NCBI GenBank assembly: GCA_015152465.1
Contig: SUTX01000007.1
Location: 1 to 64,000 of the forward strand
Origin: Cyanobacteria bacterium SIG31
Lineage (GTDB): Bacteria > Cyanobacteriota > Vampirovibrionia > Gastranaerophilales > Gastranaerophilaceae
DNA length: 64,000 bases
Direction: 5' to 3'
The notes under the pieces were generated by a model, which saw only the letters and a program-made list of their open reading frames with translations, was not told the origin of the DNA and did no database searches. Every line of letters starts with the position of its first letter. Positions within the stretch are counted from its first letter, which is position 1. The position numbers and the translations under genes were made by a program. Shown here in pieces: positions 39,383 to 49,089 of this stretch.

Positions 39383-40339
39383 CTAACTTTCAATAAATCT
39401 ACCCATAGCCCTGAATTTTGAATATCTTTCTTCTCTAAGTTTTTCTACAGAAAGTTTTGACAATTCTTTTAGGGCTTTAAGAATGGATTTTTTCATATTA
39501 TCTGCAGTTTGTTGATAATTAGCGTGAGCACCACCTAAAGGTTCTGGAATTTCTTCATCAATAATGTCAAATTCTAATAAGTCTTTAGCTGTTATTTTAA
39601 GAGCTTCTGCTGCATCAGCAAACTTTGCAGCATCTCTCCAAAGAATAGAGGCACATCCCTCAGGTGAAATAACAGTGTAATATGCGTGTTCAAGCATCAT
39701 AACTCTATCTGCAACACCTAAGCCAAGAGCACCGCCACTACAACCTTCTCCAGTAATTATTGCTATAATAGGAACGTTTATTTTTGACATTTCTCTTAGG
39801 TTTACAGCAATTGCAACGCCTTGACCAGTCTCTTCTGCTTTAATACCAGGATATGCACCTGGAGTGTCTATCAATGTTATGATAGGAATGTTAAACTTAT
39901 TAGCATGTTTCATTAAACGAAGAGCTTTTCTGTAACCTTGTGGTTGAGGCATTCCAAAGTTATATTCCAGATTTTCTTTTGTGTTTCTGCCTTTTTGAAT
40001 ACCGATAATCATAACAGGTTTTCCGTCGATTTTTGCAAGACCTCCAATAATAGCCCTGTCATCCATGCCTTCTCTGTCTCCATGTAACTCAACAAAATCT
40101 TCGCAAAGAAGCTCTACATAGTCGAGAAATTTTGGTCTTTCAGGATGTCTTGCAATTTGTAATTTTTGTGAAGGTTTCAATTTTGAATACAACTCCTTTT
40201 TATAATCTTCTGCTTGTTTTTCAAAAGTTTTGATTTGGTTATCCATATCTAAACCTGAGGCTTCGCTCATTTTCTTAAGCTCATCTATTTTATTTTGTAT
40301 ATCTATAATTGGTTTTTCAAAATCTAAAACTACTGCCAT
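39383..40339 (-). CDS. accA: acetyl-CoA carboxylase carboxyltransferase subunit alpha
   Basis: LQIARHPERPKFLDYVELLCEDFVELHGDR...DTPGAYPGIKAEETGQGVAIAVNLREM...IAIITGEGCSGGALGLGVADRVMMLEHAYYTVISPEGCASILW. Confidence 0.98.
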   Translation of the reverse strand: MAVVLDFEKPIIDIQNKIDELKKMSEASGLDMDNQIKTFEKQAEDYKKELYSKLKPSQKLQIARHPERPKFLDYVELLCEDFVELHGDREGMDDRAIIGGLAKIDGKPVMIIGIQKGRNTKENLEYNFGMPQPQGYRKALRLMKHANKFNIPIITLIDTPGAYPGIKAEETGQGVAIAVNLREMSKINVPIIAIITGEGCSGGALGLGVADRVMMLEHAYYTVISPEGCASILWRDAAKFADAAEALKITAKDLLEFDIIDEEIPEPLGGAHANYQQTADNMKKSILKALKELSKLSVEKLREERYSKFRAMGRFIES

Positions 40340-40341
40340 TA

Positions 40342-41208
40342 TTATACTCCATGCATTTCCAAAATATTTGCTAGTGTTTTTCTTAAGTTTTTACGCTTTG
40401 AAACAATATCAACTTGACCATATTTCAATAAATATTCTGCGGTTTGGAAATCAGACGGAAGTTTTTGTCTAATAGTTTGTTCAATAACCCTTCTGCCTGC
40501 AAAACCAATTCTTGCGCCTTGTTCTGCAATAATAATATCGCCAAGAGTCCCAAAACTAGCAGTTATACCGCCAAATGTTGGTTCTGTAAGCAAGTTAATG
40601 TATAAAATTCCTGCTTCGTCGAGCTTACCAACGGCACAAGAAGTTTTAGCCATTTGCATTAAGCTTAAAGCACTTTCTTGCATTCTTGCACCACCAGAAG
40701 AAGTAATCGCAAGCATAGGAAGTTTTAGTGCAAGAGCTTTTTCCATAATTCTTGTAACTTTTTCTCCAACAACAGAACCCATTGATCCGCCCATGTAATC
40801 AAAATCCATTACAGCAACGGCAATTTTATGACCTTTGATTTTAGCTAAACCTGTTATTACAGCCTCATCTAAACCGGTCTTTGCATGGGCCTTTTTAAGT
40901 CTGTCTGCGTAAGATTCTGTATCAAAAAAGTTTAAAGGGTCAGTTGGTTTTACACCTTTAAACAATTCTTCAAATGAATCTTCGTCAAATAGCTGAGAGA
41001 TTCTAGTTCTTGCGTTTATTCTAAAATGATAGTCACAATGAGGACATACCATTAAATTATCCTCTAATTCTGATTTTAGGATTTGAGATTCGCAGTGAAC
41101 ACATTTTACCCACAAACCAGGGTTAGCATCCTCTAGCCCTCTCATTTCTTTTGCACGTCTTTCGATTTGTGCTTCTTTTCGTTTATCAAACCATTCTTGT
41201 ATTGACAT
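40342..41208 (-). CDS. accD: acetyl-CoA carboxylase carboxyltransferase subunit beta
   Basis: WVKCVHCESQI...CPHCDYHFRI zinc ribbon; MDFDYMGGSMGSVVGEKVTR...SSGGARMQESALSLMQMAKT; start moved to MSIQEW. Confidence 0.97.
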   Translation of the reverse strand: MSIQEWFDKRKEAQIERRAKEMRGLEDANPGLWVKCVHCESQILKSELEDNLMVCPHCDYHFRINARTRISQLFDEDSFEELFKGVKPTDPLNFFDTESYADRLKKAHAKTGLDEAVITGLAKIKGHKIAVAVMDFDYMGGSMGSVVGEKVTRIMEKALALKLPMLAITSSGGARMQESALSLMQMAKTSCAVGKLDEAGILYINLLTEPTFGGITASFGTLGDIIIAEQGARIGFAGRRVIEQTIRQKLPSDFQTAEYLLKYGQVDIVSKRKNLRKTLANILEMHGV

Positions 41209-41348
41209 ATTTTCTCTTTTCCGGCAAAAGCCGTCCTTTACTCCTTTTGAGACATATTTTATCTCATGATACTCCATTATTTTAACTCAAACATAGCAAT
41301 TAAGTACTAAATGTTAAGCTAATGTTAAATAGGTTATAAAAAATGTTC

Positions 41349-41377
41349 TTGACTAATATTATTCAAAATCGTATATT
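41349..41377 (+). promoter_or_regulatory. sigma70-type promoter
   Basis: TTGACT - 17 bp - TATATT, 23 bp upstream of ATG 41401. Confidence 0.7.
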
Positions 41378-41400
41378 ATTAAGGAAAAAAGGGAGAAAAA

Positions 41401-42021
41401 ATGAAAAATTTTCTATTAGTTTTATCTTTAATTTTGCTTATACAACCGGTTATGGCAAAAAATGTAAAAGTGCAAGCAGTTGATGATTTTTCAACTGTGA
41501 ACCCTCCTAAAGTTTGGAAAGTTAAAGTTCTTGAAACATTTACGGCTGATAATGGAATAACAATTCATGCTAATACCATTGTTGAGGGCGATGTAGTAAA
41601 TGTAAAAGCTCCTCAAAGATTAAAAAGAAATGCAACGTTTAGATTTGTGCCAAAAACGTATTATGATCCACAAGTAGGTGTATGTAAACCAGTTAAACGT
41701 GAATTTGAGGGTAAATACAGCTCAACATCAAATTTGGATAAAAAAGATTTGGCAAAAACAGGCGCAATATCAGCAGGCAGTATGTTGATAGGTTCTTTTG
41801 TAGCTCCGACAGTTGGTCTGGTTGAAGGAGTCGTGGCTAATAAAGAGGGAAATAGAGCAAAATCAGCGGTAGTTGGTGCTTATGAAAGAACCCCTCTTTC
41901 TTATGCTAATAAAGGTAAGGAAATGGAGTTTAAATCCGGACAAATATTTGTGATGAGTTTTAAACTAAAAGAAGACGAATCAGAAAATTTGCCAAATTAT
42001 ACATATGAGATGGTTAAATAA
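41401..42021 (+). CDS. secreted protein of unknown function, 206 aa
   Basis: Signal peptide MKNFLLVLSLILLIQPVMAK. Confidence 0.8.
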   Translation: MKNFLLVLSLILLIQPVMAKNVKVQAVDDFSTVNPPKVWKVKVLETFTADNGITIHANTIVEGDVVNVKAPQRLKRNATFRFVPKTYYDPQVGVCKPVKREFEGKYSSTSNLDKKDLAKTGAISAGSMLIGSFVAPTVGLVEGVVANKEGNRAKSAVVGAYERTPLSYANKGKEMEFKSGQIFVMSFKLKEDESENLPNYTYEMVK

Positions 42022-42026
42022 AACAG

Positions 42027-42061
42027 AAAAAGAAAAGCGATGTTTTCATCGCTTTTCTTTT
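42027..42061. terminator. terminator between convergent genes
   Basis: aaaagaaaagcgatg ttt(t) catcgcttttctttt. Confidence 0.85.
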
Positions 42062-42063
42062 AT

Positions 42064-42723
42064 CTACACCAAACCCTCTTTTAAAGCTTTTACTGCAGCT
42101 TGGGTTCTGTCATCTACTACTAGTTTTTGAATAATATTGCAAACATGAGCTTTTGCAGTATGTTCGCTTATTGTAAGCGTTTTTGCTATATCGCTATTTG
42201 ACTGACCGTCTACTATAAGCTTTAAAACTTCATATTCTCTTTGGGTTAAATTTGAATGTCTTTCTTTAAAAACACTTCTTGAAAGCTGGCGAGTTGGTAT
42301 ATTTCCGCAGTTTTTATCTCTAAAAAACGGAACAATTTTAGGATCTAGCCACATTGCTCCAGCTTTTATCATTTTTATAATATTCATTAAAAATTCTGTT
42401 GCGATATCTTTTATAACATAAGCGCTTGCGCCTGCTTGTAGAGAAGCTGTTACTTCATCTTCTGAGGTATGAGACGTCAAAATAATAACTCTTATGTTGT
42501 TATTATGTTCTAAAATTTGTTTAGTGGCATCAATACCTGTAATATCAGGTAGTCCTAAATCCATTAAAATAATATCAGGTTTTATAAGTTTAGCTTTTTC
42601 AACAGCTTCTTTGCCAGTTGAAGCCTCGCCTATTATTTCCATTTCTGGATAATCACAAAAAAGTGATTTTATTCCGATACGCATAAGCTTTTGATCTTCT
42701 ACAAGTAATATTTTTATTTGCAT
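42064..42723 (-). CDS. NarL/LuxR-type response regulator
   Basis: Receiver ILLVEDQKLMRIGIKSLF...DIILMDLGLPDITGID...; LuxR HTH NLTQREYEVLKLIVDGQSNSDIAKTLTISEHTAKAHVCNIIQKL. Confidence 0.95.
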   Translation of the reverse strand: MQIKILLVEDQKLMRIGIKSLFCDYPEMEIIGEASTGKEAVEKAKLIKPDIILMDLGLPDITGIDATKQILEHNNNIRVIILTSHTSEDEVTASLQAGASAYVIKDIATEFLMNIIKMIKAGAMWLDPKIVPFFRDKNCGNIPTRQLSRSVFKERHSNLTQREYEVLKLIVDGQSNSDIAKTLTISEHTAKAHVCNIIQKLVVDDRTQAAVKALKEGLV

Positions 42724-42842
42724 ATTTTTCTCCTTGTTCTCTCACATAATAAAAGTGGTTGAAAAAGAGTTAAATTGTATAAAAATAAAATAATAAGGTA
42801 TTTTTAAAAAGGTTAAATTTATAAATCTTTTTTTTCTTTCTA

Positions 42843-43316
42843 TTAGAATATTTTTTGACGAATTAGTTGGTCTTGTAAATCTGCAATTTTCAAATGATTT
42901 TCAAGCATTGATTGGTTTCTTCCCTCATAAGCAGGGTCGTAGTTGTCATTAATTTCTATAGCAAAATTGAAGTGTTTTATAGCTTCATCAAGATTTTCTT
43001 CTAAATAATATATCATTCCTATTAAAGTATATTCAATTTCTTTGTTTTCAGAAAATTCTAAAGCAAGGTTATAGTACTCTAAAGCTTTTTTGTAATTATT
43101 TTTAGCTTGCATCACACAACCCAACCCTCTTAATGCTATAGAGTTTTTGGGGTTTGTTTTAAGTATTTGTCTACAAGAATTTTCACATTCGGAATAATTG
43201 TTTTGTTGATATTCGTATCGAGCTTTTTCAAGCAATGCTATTAATTTAATTTTTGCATTGAGATTGTTGATACGATTAGCTATATTTTTAAATGTTTCTA
43301 CATCTTTATCAAACAT
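42843..43316 (-). CDS. TPR-repeat protein
   Basis: Tandem 34-aa TPR patterns, e.g. SIALRGLGCVMQAKNNYKKALEYYNLALEF. Confidence 0.85.
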   Translation of the reverse strand: MFDKDVETFKNIANRINNLNAKIKLIALLEKARYEYQQNNYSECENSCRQILKTNPKNSIALRGLGCVMQAKNNYKKALEYYNLALEFSENKEIEYTLIGMIYYLEENLDEAIKHFNFAIEINDNYDPAYEGRNQSMLENHLKIADLQDQLIRQKIF

Positions 43317-43978
43317 AATTGTTTTTCCATGTGTTTTTTTAAAAAAGAGGGTCTATGATATTTACACATTCCAAAATCATCTATTGCTTTTAAATGCTCA
43401 GCAGTTAAATATCCGGCATTTTTCTTCCAATTATACATTGGAAATTCTTCATGAAGATTTTCCATATATCTGTCACGAGAAACTTTCGCTAAAATACTAG
43501 CAGCTGCTATTGAAGCAGATTTTGAATCTCCTTTTATTAAAAACTCTTGTGGATAAAAATAATTTCTGATTAACTTATTACCATCAACAAGAGTTAAAGT
43601 ATTATTCTCTCCTATTTTATCAATAACGCTTGAGCAAGCAATATTCATTGCTTTAAGAGAAGCGTTTAATATATTAATTTTTTCTATTTCATCCACTTCA
43701 ATGCATATAATTTCATTTATTGTATTGTTTTTTATAATGTCAAAAATAGAATCACGTTTTTTAGCTGTAAGCTTTTTAGAATCATTTAATACTTCTAAAT
43801 CTGCAATTAATCCGTCAGTTATTTTATTAAAATAAACGGCTGCGGCAAAAACACCGCCAGCACCGGGCCCTCGCCCAGCTTCGTCTGTTCCAATAATTAT
43901 TTTATTGTATTTTTTATCAAAGTCAAAAAGCTCTTGTGACACTCGATTCCCTCTAATATTTGTATTCAGGTATTTCAA
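43298..43978 (-). CDS. rnhB: ribonuclease HII
   Basis: IIIGTDEAGRGPGAGGVFAAAV...LNDSKKLTAKKR...SASIAAASILAKVSRDRYM. Confidence 0.96.
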   Translation of the reverse strand: MKYLNTNIRGNRVSQELFDFDKKYNKIIIGTDEAGRGPGAGGVFAAAVYFNKITDGLIADLEVLNDSKKLTAKKRDSIFDIIKNNTINEIICIEVDEIEKINILNASLKAMNIACSSVIDKIGENNTLTLVDGNKLIRNYFYPQEFLIKGDSKSASIAAASILAKVSRDRYMENLHEEFPMYNWKKNAGYLTAEHLKAIDDFGMCKYHRPSFLKKHMEKQLCLIKM

Positions 43979-46217
43979 AAATACTTAAATCGGCACCTTT
44001 TTCAACAAATTTTAAATAATATTCAATGGCGATTTCTTTAGATTTTTCATAAAATTCTTCGCTAATAATTTCTTTATGGAGATCTGTTCTTTCTCCAGAA
44101 TAATTGCCAAGAACTCGTGCAAAAGAGCGTATCGAATCTAAGTTTTCTCCTCCGCCATAAGCTTTTGTTTTAGCATCGGTTCCTGACGGTCTAATTTCAA
44201 TATACTTATCAGTGAATTTTAAATATGTTCCATCTCCAACAAATTTGATATCAGTTAAATTATCAAAGGAAAGTGTTGGGAAAGCATTATTCAGAACATT
44301 TTTAGCGTCTTCTAAAGAAATATCATTTTCTTTTATAGCAATAGCGAGAGAAAGATAGAATAAATCATTCTTTGTTCTTAATTTTTCTCCATCGATTTTA
44401 GCTTGTTTAAGTTTTTCTATGTCAGGTTCAGACTCGTTATAGTAAGAAATATCTTCTCTAACATCATATTTAGCGATGATATTGTTTTCGTCAAAAATTT
44501 CTTCTAAATATTCAGATAAAGTTTTATTTTCTTCTTCTAGTTGAGCAGCAAGAGCAGAAGCCACAATAATCGCTTCTGTTGCGCTTTTTTCTCTCATTGC
44601 AATTGCTTTTCTTCCACTTAAAGATTCAATCAAGTTTTCAGAACCCATAATCATACCTCCGGACTCTTCGCCGGCAAAAATAAGTCTAGGCTGAATGCCA
44701 AGATTTATTTCTTTTCCAAAAACATCTTCTACAACAACTTCTGTTTCTGGGGCTTCCCGGAGTTGAAGTTCAACTTTTTTCATAATATTTGCAATTTCTT
44801 TGAAGCCAACGGGCACATTTACAACTTTTATTCCATAAGCTTTTGCCCATTCATCCCAACTTAAAGCAGATGCTGTTGTTTTAATCATAAATCTTGGGTG
44901 GTTTTTGAATTTTCCTTGAGCTTTTAGTTGTTTTGCTCTATAGTTCATAAGCATTAAAAATGCTTGATTAGCTGTATATACAGTTAAAATCCGCCCTTCC
45001 CCGAGTTTTATGTATGATATTCCAAATTCATCAAGTTTCGGGATAGAGCCTTCAGCTTCAATCTGACAAACTGTTAATCTGTCATGGTCAGGGTCTGTTA
45101 TCAAAACAACAGTGCCAATTTTTTTGTCTTCAAGAACGTCTTCATAATCCATTGATTCAATTACAGGAAAGAAACTTTTTCCGTTAGGTTTTTTGGCTAA
45201 CACTGTAGCATCAACGGAGTAGTCATAAAAAGCTTTGTTCCCTTTTGGGTCGGTATCGTATTTTCCTATTGAATGGAAAAATGGATCTTCTTCGATATTG
45301 TTCCAGTCATATTTATTAGCAATATTGAGTTTTTCCAAAACTTTTGAAAGGGTTCTATAAGCGCAGCCACCAACGCATTCAACAAAAATTTTGTTTTCCA
45401 TTTTCTTGATTAAATCAAGATTTTCTGCAACGCCTGATTTTAGATATTCAACGTACAGGTCGATTCCGTCATCAAGTCTTGTCATTATTTCTTCATCAAT
45501 AAGTGGATTATCTTTTGCAGAAAAGCTTATTTCATAGCTTCCATACTTTTCAGCAATGTCGAAAATTTCTTGAATTTTATCTACGAATTCCAAAGATTCT
45601 TCTGGTAAATATTGACTGCCTTGTGAGTTTAAATCTTTTGTGGCGGTTTTAACTGAAATTCCGTGACTTGATGTAATGTATTCTCCTCCAACTAAATCAA
45701 GCTTAAAAGCTAGAAATGATGCAAGCCATATTGGAATAGTTTTTCTTTCTTTAGGAGTTAATGTTCTAATCCCCTGAGCGGCTTGAATTCTTGCAATAGC
45801 TTCAAGGTACAAATCAGAGTTATAACGAACTTCTGACCCGACTAGTTTGCGAATCTCTTTACATTTATATTTGCCTTTTGCAACGAGGGCTTTTGCAAGT
45901 GTTGCAAGCACTATACCAACTAGATTTATAGGAAATCTTGTGTCTTGAGGGAAAAGAATATTCTGAGGGCCTCTTATTCCTGCGGTAGAAACTTTAGCTT
46001 CTTTTGCGTAACCAGCAAACCATTCTAAAAGGTTTAACCCCTCAGGATTTTTCTCTGCATCATAAGCGTGAAGATGTTCACGTTTTAATGTAAATGTAAA
46101 TTCGTTCACATTATCAAAATTAAATAAATTTAAGTTTTTTATATAATCAGGAGTTTTGTCAAAAACATTTTTGAACAACTCTCTTTCTAATAAACAGCTA
46201 GGCTCTCTCTTAAGCAT
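43953..46217 (-). CDS. phosphoglucomutase/phosphomannomutase-superfamily protein, 754 aa
   Basis: TSSHGISV (phosphoserine loop), LITDPDHDRLTV (metal loop), EIRPSGTDAKTKAYGG (phosphate loop). Confidence 0.85.
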   Translation of the reverse strand: MLKREPSCLLERELFKNVFDKTPDYIKNLNLFNFDNVNEFTFTLKREHLHAYDAEKNPEGLNLLEWFAGYAKEAKVSTAGIRGPQNILFPQDTRFPINLVGIVLATLAKALVAKGKYKCKEIRKLVGSEVRYNSDLYLEAIARIQAAQGIRTLTPKERKTIPIWLASFLAFKLDLVGGEYITSSHGISVKTATKDLNSQGSQYLPEESLEFVDKIQEIFDIAEKYGSYEISFSAKDNPLIDEEIMTRLDDGIDLYVEYLKSGVAENLDLIKKMENKIFVECVGGCAYRTLSKVLEKLNIANKYDWNNIEEDPFFHSIGKYDTDPKGNKAFYDYSVDATVLAKKPNGKSFFPVIESMDYEDVLEDKKIGTVVLITDPDHDRLTVCQIEAEGSIPKLDEFGISYIKLGEGRILTVYTANQAFLMLMNYRAKQLKAQGKFKNHPRFMIKTTASALSWDEWAKAYGIKVVNVPVGFKEIANIMKKVELQLREAPETEVVVEDVFGKEINLGIQPRLIFAGEESGGMIMGSENLIESLSGRKAIAMREKSATEAIIVASALAAQLEEENKTLSEYLEEIFDENNIIAKYDVREDISYYNESEPDIEKLKQAKIDGEKLRTKNDLFYLSLAIAIKENDISLEDAKNVLNNAFPTLSFDNLTDIKFVGDGTYLKFTDKYIEIRPSGTDAKTKAYGGGENLDSIRSFARVLGNYSGERTDLHKEIISEEFYEKSKEIAIEYYLKFVEKGADLSIFEIPEYKY

Positions 46218-46272
46218 AATAATCTCCTATAAATCAGTAGTATTATAGCATGAAAAGCAGAAACTATCTATA

Positions 46273-47232
46273 TTAAAATCTTAAACAAGCGCTAAAATGG
46301 CTAGAAGTTTTTTCTTCTAAAACAGGATTTTGTACATCACATAATCCTATTTCACAAAAATCGCATCTTGGGTGGAATTTACATCCAGAAATTTTTTCTT
46401 CAATGCTAGGTGGTGCGCCGGTTATTGTTTTTAATTTTAAGCTTGGGTTAGTTGTTGGTAGTGAATTTAATAATGCAATAGAATAAGGGTGTTTAGGGTT
46501 TTTGAAAAACTCTTTTGCGCTAGCTTGTTCAACAATATGACCTGAATACATAACAGTTATTGTATCTGAATAATTACTTACCAAAGCTAAGTCATGAGAG
46601 ATTAGTATTACAGTTGTGCCAAATTCATTTTTTATATCTAGGATTAAATCCATTATTTGTTTTTGAATAGTAACATCAAGGGCTGTTGTTGGTTCGTCTG
46701 CTATTATAAGCTCTGCATTACAAGCAAGGGCCATTGCAATTATAATTCTTTGTTTCATACCCCCAGAAAACTCATGTGGATAAAATTTCAGTTTTTTATC
46801 TGCATCAGAGATTCTTACCATATCCATAACTTCACGAGCTTTTCTAAGAGCCTGACGTTCTGAAACTTTTGAATGAGCTTGAATAGCTTCAATAAGTTGA
46901 TCGCCGATAGTATACAAAGGATTAAGCGAAGTCATTGGGTCTTGTGGAATTAGTGCAATACTATTCCCTCGAATATTTCTAAGTTGAGATTCTTTGTAGT
47001 TTAAAATGTTTTCGTTATTAAAAATGATTTCACCGTTTTTTATAATGGCGTTTTTAGGCAATAGTCTTATTATAGACATTGCTGTCATTGTTTTTCCACA
47101 ACCAGATTCGCCAACAATAGAATGGATTTTTCCTTTTTCAAAACACAAATTTATATTATAAAGAGCTTGATTATATTGCTCTTCGTTTTTGAAAAGTAAG
47201 TCTAAATTTTTTATTTCAAGAATATTTTCCAT
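46273..47232 (-). CDS. oligo/dipeptide ABC transporter ATP-binding protein (DppD/OppD-like)
   Basis: Walker A GESGCGKT, signature FSGGMKQR, LIADEPTTALDVT, C-terminal GCKFHPRCDFCEIGLC. Confidence 0.96.
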   Translation of the reverse strand: MENILEIKNLDLLFKNEEQYNQALYNINLCFEKGKIHSIVGESGCGKTMTAMSIIRLLPKNAIIKNGEIIFNNENILNYKESQLRNIRGNSIALIPQDPMTSLNPLYTIGDQLIEAIQAHSKVSERQALRKAREVMDMVRISDADKKLKFYPHEFSGGMKQRIIIAMALACNAELIIADEPTTALDVTIQKQIMDLILDIKNEFGTTVILISHDLALVSNYSDTITVMYSGHIVEQASAKEFFKNPKHPYSIALLNSLPTTNPSLKLKTITGAPPSIEEKISGCKFHPRCDFCEIGLCDVQNPVLEEKTSSHFSACLRF

Positions 47233-47250
47233 AAACTTATTCTATAACCA

Positions 47251-47284
47251 TTAAAATACTTAGTCACTTAATCGCTTAGTTACT
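47251..47284 (-). repeat. 8-bp tandem repeat (AAGTGAYT)~4 between rpe and ABC gene
   Basis: Minus strand: aagtaact aagcgatt aagtgact aagtattt; overlaps rpe stop. Confidence 0.8.
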
Positions 47285-47921
47285 TTAAACTATCAATAGC
47301 TTTTTTATAGTCATCTGCGTTATAAATATAACTTCCTGCAACAAGAGAATTTGCGCCTAGAGAAGTACATATCTTGGCTGTTAGGTTGTTAATTCCACCG
47401 TCTACTTGAATTATTAAGTTTTCGGAGGCTGATTCTTTTATTTCTGGAATTTTCATTGCACAATCGTGCATGAATTCTTGTCCTCCAAAACCTGGTTCTA
47501 CAGTCATTATTAAAACTAAATCAATTTTATCTAGATAAGGTAACAAAACTTTTGGTTCAGTTTTTGGCTTAATAGAAATTCCGACCTTTTTCCCATATTG
47601 TTTAATTAAATTAATATTTTCGTTAACATTGTCAGGACATGCTTCGTAGTGAAAAGTAATCAAATCTGCTCCGGCAAGAGCAAAATCCTTAATATATTTT
47701 TCAGGGTTTTCTATCATTAAATGAGTATCTAAAAACAATTCTGTTTTTTTACGAATGGATTTTACTACAGGAACGCCTATAGAAATATTTGGAACAAAAT
47801 GGCCGTCCATCACGTCTATATGAATCCATTCTGCACCAGCTGTTTTTACAGCATTTATTTCTGATTCTAAATTCATAAAATCAGCAGATAGTATTGATGG
47901 TGAAATAATTATTTTACTCAT
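47280..47921 (-). CDS. rpe: ribulose-phosphate 3-epimerase
   Basis: ISPSILSADFMNLESEI...WIHIDVMDGHFVPNISIGVPVVKSIRK...MTVEPGFGGQEFM...IQVDGGIN. Confidence 0.98.
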   Translation of the reverse strand: MSKIIISPSILSADFMNLESEINAVKTAGAEWIHIDVMDGHFVPNISIGVPVVKSIRKKTELFLDTHLMIENPEKYIKDFALAGADLITFHYEACPDNVNENINLIKQYGKKVGISIKPKTEPKVLLPYLDKIDLVLIMTVEPGFGGQEFMHDCAMKIPEIKESASENLIIQVDGGINNLTAKICTSLGANSLVAGSYIYNADDYKKAIDSLK

Positions 47922-47996
47922 TTTTACCTCTTTTTTATTCTAACATAAATTTACATAGAATCTAATTCTGTTATAATATTTAATAGGAGAAGTAAG

Positions 47997-48368
47997 ATGT
48001 ACAATATTGATGAAAAGATAGTAGCGATAAAAAAATATTTAAAAAAGCTATTGATGATAATGGATAATGAAGCTGTTTTGGTTTTATTCAAAACAAAGTT
48101 TGTTAATAAAAAACGAATTGATGATGTTTTATGCTGTATTGAAGCATCTTTCCCTGATGAATATAAAAATTTTATAAAAAACGGTAGGCAATTAAAAAGT
48201 AATAATTACTATATTCGATTATTGCAAATAATAAGGACGAACACATGGCTGAATTCCTCTTGGTATTCAATACACTATAAAGATGCCGAGCATTATATTG
48301 CAGCTACTTTAGCTTCAATTGAATCAGATATAAGATTTGTTTATAACAATGAATCAGGATTGTTTTGA
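47997..48368 (+). CDS. hypothetical protein, 123 aa
   Basis: RBS aggagaag upstream; no recognised domain. Confidence 0.65.
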   Translation: MYNIDEKIVAIKKYLKKLLMIMDNEAVLVLFKTKFVNKKRIDDVLCCIEASFPDEYKNFIKNGRQLKSNNYYIRLLQIIRTNTWLNSSWYSIHYKDAEHYIAATLASIESDIRFVYNNESGLF

Positions 48369-48454
48369 TAAAAAGCGACGAGTTATAATTGACTTTTAAT
48401 AGTTGTTTGTTGTACAATTCTGGTAACTATCATAGAAATATAACGGAGTAAAAA

Positions 48455-49057
48455 ATGAATTCACAACAAGATGTAATATACGGATTAATGAATGAGCTTG
48501 AAGAAGCTTTAGATAAAGGTTTTCCTCTATTAGGTTACCATTTTACGGTTGTGAAAAAAGATACTGTTACAAGTATTCTTGACAGATTATATGCTGCGCT
48601 ACCTGATGAAATCAAAGAAGCAAGAGCTCTTTTGAGAAGAAGAGACGAACTTCAATATGAAGCACAGCAAAGAGCGGAAAAAGTTGTTTCTGATGCTCAG
48701 GCTGAAGCAAATAGACTGCTTAGCGAATCAGATTTATTAAGAGCTGTTCAGAGAGAAGCAGAAAAAATTAAAGAACAAGTTATTACTGACTGTGAAGATA
48801 TTAAACGCAAAGCTTTAGAAGAAGCTGATGCTGTTAGAAATCAAGCTATTGACGAAGCTTTAAGAACAAAAGACGGAGCATCTGTGTATGCTGAACAAGT
48901 ACTTGTAAGCTTGGAACAAAATTTAAATCAATTACAAGAAATTGTTAAAAATGGTCAATTACAATTAGAAAGACGAAGAGCTGAGTCCGACGGTCAGGTT
49001 TCAGGTAATTATACAAATCAAAGACCAGAATTTGCACAAGATTTTAGAATGAATTAA
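48455..49057 (+). CDS. coiled-coil, DivIVA/ATP-synthase-b-like protein
   Basis: Long Ala/Glu/Arg coiled coil AQQRAEKVVSDAQAEANRLLSES..; followed by terminator. Confidence 0.75.
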   Translation: MNSQQDVIYGLMNELEEALDKGFPLLGYHFTVVKKDTVTSILDRLYAALPDEIKEARALLRRRDELQYEAQQRAEKVVSDAQAEANRLLSESDLLRAVQREAEKIKEQVITDCEDIKRKALEEADAVRNQAIDEALRTKDGASVYAEQVLVSLEQNLNQLQEIVKNGQLQLERRRAESDGQVSGNYTNQRPEFAQDFRMN

Positions 49058-49083
49058 AAAAGAGCCATATGGCTCTTTTTTTT
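49056..49083. terminator. bidirectional terminator
   Basis: aaaaaagagccatatggctctttttt. Confidence 0.9.
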
Positions 49084-49089
49084 ATATTT

